From: Achatina immaculata
Lineage: Eukaryota; Mollusca; Gastropoda; Stylommatophora; Achatinidae
Assembly (NCBI GenBank): GCA_009760885.1
Contig: CM019716.1
Location: 10,796,438 to 10,860,437 of the forward strand
Reading direction: 5' to 3'
Length of the DNA stretch: 64,000 nucleotides
How positions within the stretch are numbered: the first letter of the stretch is position 1; each line of letters opens with the position of its first letter. Positions 21,951 to 32,000 of this stretch are shown here, piece after piece. The notes below the pieces were generated by a model. The model was not told the DNA's origin. It saw nothing but the letters and a program-made list of their open reading frames with translations, and made no database searches. A program made the position numbers and the translations under genes.

Positions 21951-22025
21951 GCTGTCATTAGTCAAATGTTTGGCTCTGGGAAGTTGGTGATAGAATCTCA
22001 ACCCAAAAATCTGCAGTCAAAGTGA
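21951..22025 (+). CDS. LYRM4: LYRM4 (ISD11), coding exon 3 and stop
   Basis: The acceptor is TTGTCTGCAG (AG at 21949-21950). The exon encodes AVISQMFGSGKLVIESQPKN and LQSK then TGA at 22023-22025, corresponding to human [22 protein letters not shown]. The phase matches exon 2 (0/0), giving a complete protein of 93 residues against 91 in human. The extreme C terminus is divergent, which is usual for ISD11. With no frame damage and three fitting junctions, this is a functional gene. Confidence 0.94.
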   Translation, partial: AVISQMFGSGKLVIESQPKNLQSK

Positions 22026-22400
22026 CCGTAGACAAGACCAAAAGTTCTACAACCCAAAACTTTTAACAGAGTGACCATAGCCTACATCCCAGAAGTGTTT
22101 TAATGTAGTGACTGCAGCAAGACCAAAAGCTCTACATCCCAGAAGTGTTTCAACCAGTTGACTGCAGCAAGACCAATGCTGCTCTTCCATTTCTTGCTGT
22201 AGGACAGACTTTCTATGCAGCAGAATAAGCTTAAAAGATACAAATCAAGCTTTTAGTAGTTTGTTTTGTAAGATCCTTTCATTGTTGCCTTTTATGAAAC
22301 ATTTTTCTTAATTGAAAGTTAAGCAGTATTTAAGATATTTTTTTTTTTCATATTTTTATATTTATTTTTTTTCTCTTACGTACATCATGGTAATAAATAA
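22017..22400 (+). other. LYRM4: LYRM4 3'UTR with repeats and candidate poly(A) signal
   Basis: After the stop, imperfect 45-55 bp units beginning AGTGACC/AGTGACT and containing CAAGACCAAAAG and CATCCCAGAAGTGTTT recur three to four times (to about 22180), apparently seeded from the stop-codon region. AATAAA at 22392-22397 is the first clear poly(A) signal I notice. The mRNA end is inferred. Confidence 0.5.
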
Positions 22401-22545
22401 TAACTGATGTTTGTTTTTAAATTTGATTTCAAAACTGACTTAATTACCAAATAATGAAGCTGAAATGAAATGCTTGTTTGTGCTGGTCACAGTTTGTGTT
22501 TGCAGTGCAGGACAGAGCTCTAAAGTGTGTGAAAGTTGAAGTTGA

Positions 22546-23090
22546 GTGAAGTTAGAAACAGTAAATACAAAAGAGAGTGTATTACAGGTAACAAATACAA
22601 GAGAGAGTGTGTTGCAGGTAACAAATAGAAGAAGAAAGATACTAAAGATAACAGATAGAAGAGAGACTGTTGTAGGTAGCAAATATAAGAATATATTAAA
22701 GATAACAAACACCAGAGACCTGGCAGAGATGAATAGACGTACAAGTGACAGGAGAGTCAGGGAAATCCAACTACATCAAAGGCTGAGTGAATGAGTCACA
22801 TGTTGATCAAAGAATCATACATTGAATGAATGAGTTACTGGTTGAGCAAAGAATCATTATCAACTGACTGAATTATCAGATGACAAATAGAACCAAAGAC
22901 CACCCAAATTAATCATGGATTGACCAACTGAATCATTGACATGGTCAAATTAATTATATACTAACCAAGATAATCATTGATTAACAAAATGAATTATAGA
23001 CTGCCCAGCTGAATCATAGATTAACAGATAGAATCATAGATTAGTCAACAGAATTAAGCGCTGACCAACTGACTCTTTATTTAAAAGTTG
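22546..23090. repeat. Two imperfect short tandem repeat tracts
   Basis: 22546-22720 holds units such as GTAACAAATACAAGAGAGAG about 30-36 bp apart. 22795-23090 holds degenerate units around ACTGAATCATAGATTAACA about 25-30 bp apart. Both are old and divergent. Confidence 0.6.
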
Positions 23091-23230
23091 TTATAAATTC
23101 AGACTTGTAACTTGGACTACACATAGTTTACAACAAACAAATTAACTTTATTTTAAGATGAAACACACAATAATTAGTGTATAAGTATACAACCATACAC
23201 AAAGCACTGTAGTAAAGCTGTGATACCAAA

Positions 23231-23340
23231 ATGTATAAACTAGAAAAAAGTAGGAACAGCTTTATTACGCCAAAACACCACAACTTTGTAGTCGTTAAGT
23301 AATAAAGCTGTTCCTACATTTTTTTTACTAGTTTATACAT
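23231..23340. mobile_element. Short palindromic (MITE-like) foldback
   Basis: ATGTATAAACTAGAAAAAAG, TAGGAACAGCTTTATTA at 23231-23267 is mirrored at 23300-23340 with few mismatches, separated by a 32-bp loop. The phrase TTATTTTAAGATGAA occurs at about 23148 and again at 23341, so a larger insertion of about 190 bp is possible. It has no coding capacity. Confidence 0.7.
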
Positions 23341-23404
23341 TTATTTTAAGATGAAGAACTGCATGTCTGCCATTTTGTCCTTCATCTCTTAACATTCTTT
23401 CTGA

Positions 23405-23735
23405 CACAGTGAGTGTTGGGAGATTCTAATGCAGTGAATTTTGGGAGATTCTAATGCAGTGAATGTTGGGAGATTGTAATGCAGTGAATGTTGGGAGATT
23501 GTAACGCAGTGAGTGTTGGGAGATTTTAACACGGTGAATGTTGGGATATTCTAATGCAGTGAATATTGGGAGATTCTAACGCAGTGAATGTTGGGAGATT
23601 CTAACATAGTGAATTTTGAGAGATTCTAACATGCAGTGAATGTTGAGAGATTCTAACGCACAGTGAATGTTGAGAGATTCTAACGCACAGTGAATGTTGA
23701 GAGATTTTAATGCGTAGTGAATGTTGAGAGAAGGT
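23405..23735. repeat. About 25-bp minisatellite, 12-13 copies
   Basis: Units GCAGTGAATGTTGGGAGATT CTAAC with substitutions, changing to GTTGAGAGATTCTAACGCAC toward the right. It is downstream of LYRM4. Confidence 0.85.
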
Positions 23736-24288
23736 AGCCAGTATTACAAAACGAACACACCACAAGAGTGAAGAAGAAGAAGACATGTGTGAAGCAAGAG
23801 ATTAGTTTATAGATACTTTGCCTGCACACACGTAAACTATCTGTGTGTACGTGGTAGTGGATGAGGCTGCAGTAAAGCTTCTTTTGTGTATATGTTTGTG
23901 TCAACATAGTGAGGTATGTTGATGAGGTTGTGTTTCTGATGTTTAGAATAATAAACAAAAATAACAAACAAGATAAACATGTTAATGAAATATTACAGGA
24001 GATAAACATGTTAACAAAATATTCTTCAAGTTTTGTAAGACTGTTAATGTTTGTAGATTTTTTTCCTGCAGTAATTCTACTTCTGAGTCTATTTTTTTCT
24101 TAACATTAACAAAGACCTTTGAGCTAGAACGTTAATGTTCAAAGATTATGAAAGAGTACCTTCAGTTTTTCTCTATTTATATTTCAATGCCAGTCTCAGC
24201 TGTTCTTGAATATCTCTTGCTTATTTTGTATGTTTTTTTATTAGAGGCTTTTTTTCTGAATATTTGTTTTATATTTATTATGTTAGTC
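23736..24288. other. Unannotated intergenic sequence
   Basis: Mostly T-rich unique sequence with short unrelated open frames. No domain or element is recognised. Confidence 0.5.
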
Positions 24289-24298
24289 TTTTTAGTAT

Positions 24299-25057
24299 CT
24301 TACATCCTTCCCGTGCCATTAAATGTCACATAGGGCTTGCATGGTAGTTTGCCAAGATTTCCTGTTTAGGCGAGCTTTTCAGCCTCATCAAGGGATGTTA
24401 TGCCCGCTAAACTAGCCTCTCTTAACAGTGTCCTCTTTAGAGTTTCACGCGGTCGACCTCTTTTTCTTTGGCCTGTTGTGTTCCACTTGATAGCTTGTTT
24501 TGGGATTCTCTGATTGTTTCTTCTCAACACATGACCAACATATGTCCATCTCCTTTTCCTAATCACCCATGAGACGGATTGTTGTTTGCTCATCTGTCTT
24601 ATCTCTGCGTTGTTCTTGAATTCCACTTTATACCGAATATTTTCCTGAGACGTTTCTTTTCAGAAGAGTCTAATTTCTTGTCTCTTTCTTTAGTTGTTTT
24701 CCAGCTTTTGTATGCATAAAAGAGGGTGGATATTACATTTGAATTGGATAATCTTAACTTGGTTTTTGTGCTTATAACTTTTGAATGCCATATGTTCTCA
24801 AGATTCTTGAAGGTCAGTGCTGCTTTTTGCAATTCTAATTCTAACTTCCTTTCTGGTGTCACTATCCTGGTCTATGTAGGTGCAGAGTTATGCAAATTGG
24901 TTTACTTCTTCAACAGCTGTTCCTTTTATGTATATTTTTCCTTCATGATTAATGAGAAGTTTCATTATTTTTGTTTTTTCCTTGTTAATCTCTAGTCTTA
25001 TTTTACTAGCCAGTGAAGACAACGTATCTGTTTTTTCTTGCATTGATTTCACATTGA
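24299..25057 (-). mobile_element. LINE D, 5'-truncated copy
   Basis: Flanked by the 10-bp duplication TTTTTAGTAT (24289-24298 and 25058-25067). The minus strand reads QEKTDTLSSLASKI near the 5' end, then the DQDSDTRKEV region, RWTYVGHVLRRNNQRIPKQA, RKRGRPRETLKRTLLREA and the same 3'UTR as the full copy at 14410-17584. Frameshifts and stops are present. Confidence 0.9.
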
Positions 25058-25205
25058 TTTTTAGTATAGTCCACTTTTATTTGCTGGATTTAAGAACATT
25101 CATAGTTTTTTTTTTTCCTAAACACTGTCCATTTTAGTAATAGTGTGTGCCAGGATATATGGCATTTCTTGTGTCATCAGTTTCTTGAAGTCTTGTTACA
25201 TCTTA

Positions 25206-26606
25206 TACAGGGTCCGGCATAAAGCATAGTGGGATTTAACTGACATAGTGCGCAGAAACTGAATATGTGAAAAAAAACATGATGTCAGAAATGAAGCAGA
25301 CAAATGGTCATTTTTAACAGTGGCTTCTTGGCAAACACAACATGGCATATTCACCGTTGAAACTTATTTTAAAAGTGGAGAATCGTCTATTACTATACAA
25401 TGAAAGTTTCATCGCTGTTTTGAGTTGCATCCCTGTGATAATGTTCCCATCAGAGGACAAAACAATTTTGAAGTGGGTCAAAAAATGTAAGGAAACCGCT
25501 AATTGCCTTAATAACAAGTCTACTGGTCGTCCAAGAAGTCAACAGACACCTGAACGAATTCAAGAAGTCTGCAACGCATTGCTGAGTAGCCCTCAGTGAT
25601 AACTGTTAGGAATGCTTTGGCACCTGGCATCCTCTTACTGTTAATAGTGATCTTTATGTGCAGATGCTAACTGTATACTTCATTCCAGACTTGGCCAATA
25701 GAAATAAGAGACTAATATGGTTTCAACAAGATGGAGCAACTGCCCACACAGCCCATCAGTCCATGGCCATGCTGCGACAAGCATTTCCCAATCGTCTTAT
25801 TTCCAGATTTGGGGATATTCATTGGCCGGCAAGGTCACCGGATTTATCGGCCACAGGCTTTTTTTTTGTGGGGGTATCTCAAGAACACGGTGTATGCTAG
25901 TCGACCACAGTCAGTTGCAGACCTAAAAGATCGAATCCAGCACTGCATTCAAAATATCCCTTTGAACATGTTAAATGGTGTTTGCAGGAATTTTCCAAAT
26001 GCCTTGCTGAATGTATCAAATGTAATGGCGGTCATCTAACTGGCGTAGTTTTCAAAACCTAAATATGATTGCCAGTAATAATAAAAAATACCCACTTTTC
26101 TGAGTTTCATTTCACTTTGTTTATGAAAAACATGTATCTTATATCCTTCCCGTGCTGTTAAACGTCACATAGGGCTTGCAAAGTGGTTCGCCAGTTTTTC
26201 CTGTCGTCGGCGAGTCTTTCAACTTCATCGAAGGATTTTATGCCTGTTAATTTGGCCTCTCTTAACAATGTCCTCTTCAGAGTTTCACGCAGTCTGCCTC
26301 TTTTTCTTTGGCCTGTTGTGTTCCACTTGATAGCTTGTTTTGGGATTCTCTGATCATTTGTTTTGGGATTCTCTGATCATTTCTTCTCATCAAGTGACCA
26401 ACATATGTCCATCTCCTTTTCCTGATCACCCATGAGACTGGTTGTTGTTCGGTTATCTGTCTTATCTCTGCATTTTTCTTGAATTCATTCCACTTGATGC
26501 CGAGTATTTTCCTTATGCATTTGTTTTCAGAAGAGTCTAATATATGTATAGTGCTTATTTATTTTCCATTTTTAAAATCCAGCTGTGCTTTATGCCAGAC
26601 CCTGTA
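25206..26606 (+). mobile_element. Mariner-superfamily transposon, DD41D type, defective
   Basis: Inverted terminal repeats TACAGGGTCCGGCATAAAGC (25206) and its complement ending 26606, flanked by TA on both sides. The transposase is fragmentary. The N-terminal part has KVENRLLLYNE, NNKSTGRPRSQQTPERIQEV. The catalytic part has WFQQDGATAHTAHQSMAML, RLISRFGDIHWPARSPDLS and, in another frame, FFLWGYLKNTVY. The catalytic Asp of QQD is followed 42 residues later by Gly where the family has Asp, so the active site is lost; the first catalytic Asp segment is deleted. A LINE D copy sits inside the right part. Confidence 0.87.
26138..26543 (-). mobile_element. LINE D fragment nested in the mariner element
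   Basis: The same 3' region as the full LINE D (reverse complement of the RWTYVGHLMRR to 3'UTR part), with a small internal duplication of TTTTGGGATTCTCTGATCAT near 26337-26380. A 6-bp repeat ATGTAT flanks it (26132-26137, 26544-26549), too short to be decisive. It inserted after the mariner element. Confidence 0.85.
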
Positions 26607-27360
26607 TATTCTGTGTGTCAGGAGATATGACATTACTTATGTCATCAGTTGCTTGAAGTCTTGTTACATCTTATATATTCTGTGTGTCAGGAGATATGAC
26701 ATTACTTATGTCATCAGTTTCTTGAAGTCTTGTTACATCTTATATATTCTGTGTGTCAGGAGATATGACATTACTTATGTCATCAGTTGCTTGAAGTCTT
26801 GTTACATCTTATATATTCCATGTGTCAGGAGATATGACATTACTTATGTCATCAGTTGCTTGAAGCCTTGTTACATCTTATATATTCTGTGTGTCAGGAG
26901 ATATGACATTACTTATGTCATCAGTTGCTTGAAGTCTTGTTACATCTTACATATTCTGTGTGTCAGGAGATATGACATTACTTATGTCATCAGTTGCTTG
27001 AAGTCTTGTTACATCTTATATATTCCATGTGTCAGGAGATATGACATTACTTATGTCATCAGTTGAAGTCTTGTTACATCTTATATATTCCATGTGTCAG
27101 GAGATATGACATTAGTTATGTCATCAGTTTCTTGAAATCTTGTTACATCTTATATATTCTGTGTGTCAGGAGATATGACATTACTTATGTCATCAGTTGC
27201 TTGAAGTCTTGTTACATCTTATATATTCTGTGTGTCAGGAGATATGACATTACTTATGTCATCAGTTGCTTGAAGTCTTGTTACATCTTACATATTCTGT
27301 GTGTCAGGAGATATGACATTACTTATGTCATCAGTTTCTTGAAGTCGTGTTACATCTTAT

Positions 27361-28014
27361 GTAATTTAGTTGAACTCTTTATGTTTAAAGAAAACTTTTC
27401 CTGTTTCTTTGAGATCTTGCTATATATTAGATACAAATAGATGAGTATGCAAGGAATAGAACTCTCATAGAATTCATTATTTTTTGCAGAGTTACCTAAT
27501 CTTGTGTTCTGTGAATTATCAGGGTAGTAGATATATGTGATATCCAGAGATGATAAGTAGATTTTTTTTTTCATGTGATTAACCAGTATATTATCCATAA
27601 ATACAAACTGACATGCACAATTCTTATCACATTCTGATCACAATTCATCAGTATATCATACTCCATAATGCTTCATTTGATGAAATAAACACACACTAAA
27701 AACAAATGTAATCATGAAAGCTGTTTGCTTAATGAAACCTTAATTATGGACATCATTTAAGTTTGGGTAAAGCCAAAAAAAATGCTCCACGTAATATGGA
27801 AAGACGTTTGTGTACAGTGCATTGGAGAGATGACATGACAAAAGACCTCCCAACAAATGAATGATTTTAATTTTCATTTTGGTATTTATTTTGTGTATTT
27901 TCTTCAGTTGCCCCAGAAGAAGACAGTGTGCTGATATATTGGTTGTTTTACCGCAGTTCCTCACACACACCTTTTGTCTATTCCATGTCTCATCTCTCTT
28001 TTGTGAAACTACAA
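27361..28014. other. Unannotated intergenic sequence
   Basis: AT-rich unique sequence between two arrays. No coding or repeat feature is supported. Confidence 0.5.
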
Positions 28015-28930
28015 CATAACGTTATCACCACCATGTTCCTTGACTTTGTGGTACTAGTCTTGTTAGTGATGTAGAACTATGATATAACATCACCATCTTC
28101 CTTGACTTTGTGGTACTAGTCTTGTTAGTGATGTAGAACTATGATATAACATCACCATCTTCCTTGACTTTGTGGTACTAGTCTTGTTAGTGATGTAGAA
28201 CTATGATATAACATCACCATGTTCCTTGACTTTGTGGTACTAGTCTTGTTAGTGATGTAGAACTATGATATAACATCACCATCTTCCTTGACTTTGTGGT
28301 ACTAGTCTTGTTAGTGATGTAGAACTATGATATAACATCACCATCTTCCTTGACCTTGTGGTACTAGTCTTGTTAGTGATGTAGAACTATGATATAACAT
28401 CACCATCTTCCTTGACCTTGTGGTACTAGTCTTGTTAGTGATGTAGAACTATGATATAACATCACCATGTTCCTTGACTTTATGTTACTAGTCTTGTTAG
28501 TGATGTAGAACTATGATATAACATCACCATCTTCCTTGACCTTGTGGTACTAGTCTTGTTAGTGATGTAGAACTATGATATAACATCACCATGTTCCTTG
28601 ACTTTATGTTACTAGTTGTGTTAGTGATGTAGAACTATGATATAACATCACCATCTTCCTTGACCTTGTGGTACTAGTCTTGTTAGTGATGTAGAACTAT
28701 GATATAACATCACCATCTTCCTTGACTTTGTGGTACTAGTCTTGTTAGTGATGTAGGACTATGATATAACATCACCATCTTCCTTGACTTTGTGGTACTA
28801 GTCTTGTTAGTGATGTAGAACTATGATATAACATCACCATGTTCCTTGACTTTGTGGTACTAGTCTTGTTAGTGATGTAGAACTATGATATAACATCACC
28901 ATCTTCCTTGACTTTATGGTACTAGTCTTT
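28015..28930. repeat. 62-bp minisatellite, about 15 copies
   Basis: Units of CTTGACTTTGTGGTACTAGT, CTTGTTAGTGATGTAGAACT, ATGATATAACATCACCATCT TC. Variants (ATGTTCC or ATCTTCC; TTTATGTTACTAG) recur in a non-random order. Confidence 0.95.
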
Positions 28931-29064
28931 TTGCTGACATAACACACAAGAAACAGCATAATCAGTGAATGTCATTTTTTTTTCAAATAAAAACTACATT
29001 TTATTTTGCTTATGACTGTTTATGATACAACTGTATGGCACAACTTTATGAGCAGCTTTATGAC

Positions 29065-32000
29065 ACAACTTTGCAGACACTAAGAAGGGTGTGGGAGTAT
29101 CTGTGTAGAAGACACTAAGAAGGGTGTGGGAGCATCTATGTAGAAGACACTAAGAAGGGTGTGGGAGCATCTGTGTAGAAGACACTAAGAAGGGTGTGGG
29201 AGCATCTGTGTAGAAGACACTAAGAAGGGTGTGGGAGCATCTGTGTAGAAGACACTAAGAAGGGTGTGGGAGCATCTGTGTGGAAGACACTAAGAAGGGT
29301 GTGGGAGCATCTGTGTGGAAGACACTAAGAAGGGTGAGGGAGCATCTATGTAGAAGACACTAAGAAGGGTGTGGGAGTACCCATATGGAAGACACTAAGA
29401 AGGGTGTGGGAGTACCCATGTAGAAGACACTAAGAAGGGTGTGGGAGTACCCATGTAGAAGACACTAAGAAGGGTGTGGGAGTACCCATGTAGAAAACAC
29501 TAAGAAGAGTGTGGGAATATCCATGTAGAAGACACTAAGAAGGGTGTGGGGAGCATCTGTGTTGAAGACACTAAGAAGGGTGTGGGAGTACCCCTGTGGA
29601 AAACAGGGTGTGGGAGCATCTGTGTAGAAGACACTAAGAAGGGTGTGGGAGTACCCATATGGAAGACACTAGGAAGGGTGTGGGAGTACCCATGTAGAAG
29701 ACACTAAGAAGGGTGTGGGAGTACCCCTGTGGAAAACAGGGTGTGGGAGCATCTGTGTAGAAGACACTAAGAAGGATGTGGGAGTACCCATATGGAAGAC
29801 ACTAAGAAGGGTGTGGGAGTACCCATATGGAAGACACTAAGAAGGGTGTGGGAGTACCCATGTGGAAGACACTAAGAAGGGTGTAGGAGTAACCATGTAG
29901 AAGACACTAAGAAGGGTGTGGGAGTACCCATATGGAAGACACTAAGAAGGGTGTGGGAGCATCTGTGTAGAATACACTAAGAAGGGTGTGGGAGCATCTG
30001 TGCAGAAGACACTAAGAAGGGTGTGGGAGCATCTGTGCAGAAGACACTAAGAAGGGTGTGGGAGCATCTGTGCAGAAGACACTAAAAAGGATGTGGGAGC
30101 ATCTATGTGGAAGACACTAAGAAGGGTGTGGGAGTACCCATGTGGAAGACACTAAGAAGGGTGTGGGAGTATCTGTGTGGAAGACACTAAGAAAGGTGTG
30201 GGAGTACCCATGTGGAAGACACTAAGAAGGGTGTGGGAGTATCTGTGTAGAAGTCACTAAGAAGGGTGTAGGAGTACCCATGTAGAAGACACTAAGAAGG
30301 GTGTAGGAGTATCTGTGTAGAAGACACTAAGAAGGGTGTGAGAGTACCCATGTAGAAAACACTAAGAAGAGTGTGGGAATATCCATGTAGAAGACACTAA
30401 GAAGGGTGTGGGGAGCATCTGTGTAGAAGACACTAAGAAGGGTGTGGGAGTACCCCTGTGGAAAACAGGGTGTGGGAGCATCTGTGTAGAAAACACTAAG
30501 AAGGGTGTGGGAGTACCCATATGGAAGACACTAGGAAGGGTGTGGGAGTACCCATGTAGAAGACACTAAGAAGGGTGTGGGAGTACCCCTGTGGAAAACA
30601 GGGTGTGGGAGCATCTGTGTAGAAGACACTAAGAAGGATGTGGGAGTACCCATATGGAAGACACTAAGAAGGTTGTGGGAGTACCCATATGGAAGACATT
30701 AAGAAGGGTGTGGGAGTACCCATGTAGAAGACACTAAGAAGGGTGTGGGAGTACCCATGTAGAAGACACTAAGAAGGGTGTGGGAGTACCCATATGGAAG
30801 ACACTAAGAAGGGTGTGGGAGCATCTGTGTAGAATACACTAAGAAGGGTGTGGGAGCATCTGTTTGGAAGACACTAAGAAGGGTGTGGGAGCATCTGTGC
30901 AGAAGACACTAAGAAGGGTGTGGGAGCATCTGTGCAGAAGACACTAAAAAGGGTGTGGGAGCATCTGTGCAGAAGACACTAAAAAGGGTATGGGAGCATC
31001 TATGTGGAAGACACTAAGAAGGGTGTGGGAGTACCCATATGGAAGACACTAAGAAGGGTGTGGGAGTATCTGTGTGGAAGACACTAAGAAAGGTGTGGGA
31101 GTACCCATGTGGAAGACACTAAGAAGGGTGTGGGAGTATCTGTGTAGAAGTCACTAAGAAGGGTGTAGGAGTACCCATGTAGAAGACACTAAGAAGGGTG
31201 TAGGAGTATCTGTGTAGAAGGCACTAAGAAGGGTGTAGGAGTACCCATGTAGAAGACACTAAGAAGAGTGTGGGAGTACCCATATGTAAGACACTAATGT
31301 TGTGGGAGTACCCATGTAGAAGATATTAAGAAAGGTGTGGGAGTACACATGTAGAAGACGCTAAGAAGGGTGTGGGAGCATCTGTGTGGAAGACACTAAG
31401 AAGGGTGTGGGAGTATCTGTGTAGAAGACACTAAGAAGGGTGTTGCAGTACCCATGTAGAAGACACTAAGAAGGGTGTGGGAGTACCCATGTAGAAGACA
31501 CTAAGAAGGGTGTGGGAGTACCCATGTAGAAGACACTAAGAAGGGTGTGGGAGTACACATGTAGAAGACGCTAAGAAGGGTGTGGGAGTACCCATGTAGA
31601 AGACACTAAGAAGGGTGTGGGAGTACCCATGTAGAAGACACTAAGAAGGGTGTGGGAGTACCCATATGGAAGACACTAAGAAGGGTGTGGGAGCATCTGT
31701 GTAGAATACACTAAGAAGGGTGTGGGAGCATCTGTTTGGAAGACACTAAGAAGGGTGTGGGAGCATCTGTGCAGAAGACACTAAGAAGGGTGTGGGAGCA
31801 TCTGTGCAGAAGACACTAAAAAGGGTGTGGGAGCATCTGTGCAGAAGACACTAAAAAGGGTATGGGAGCATCTATGTGGAAGACACTAAGAAGGGTGTGG
31901 GAGTACCCATATGGAAGACACTAAGAAGGGTGTGGGAGTATCTGTGTGGAAGACACTAAGAAAGGTGTGGGAGTACCCATGTGGAAGACACTAAGAAGGG

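Larger units (their letters stand above)
25143..27360. repeat. 69-bp minisatellite interrupted by a mariner-like element
   Basis: Eleven or so units of TATTCTGTGTGTCAGGAGAT, ATGACATTACTTATGTCATC, AGTTGCTTGAAGTCTTGTTA CATCTTATA fill 26607-27360. A divergent single unit precedes the transposon (25143-25205). Because 69 is a multiple of three, a frame of repeated YILCVRRYDITYVISCLKSC stays open; it is not a gene. Confidence 0.92.

Noticed and set aside
26479..27440. Long open frames of YILCVRRYDITYVISCLKS repeats that could look like a membrane protein
   Set aside because: They are translations of the 69-bp array (23 codons per unit), begin inside LINE D/mariner sequence and have no exon signals.
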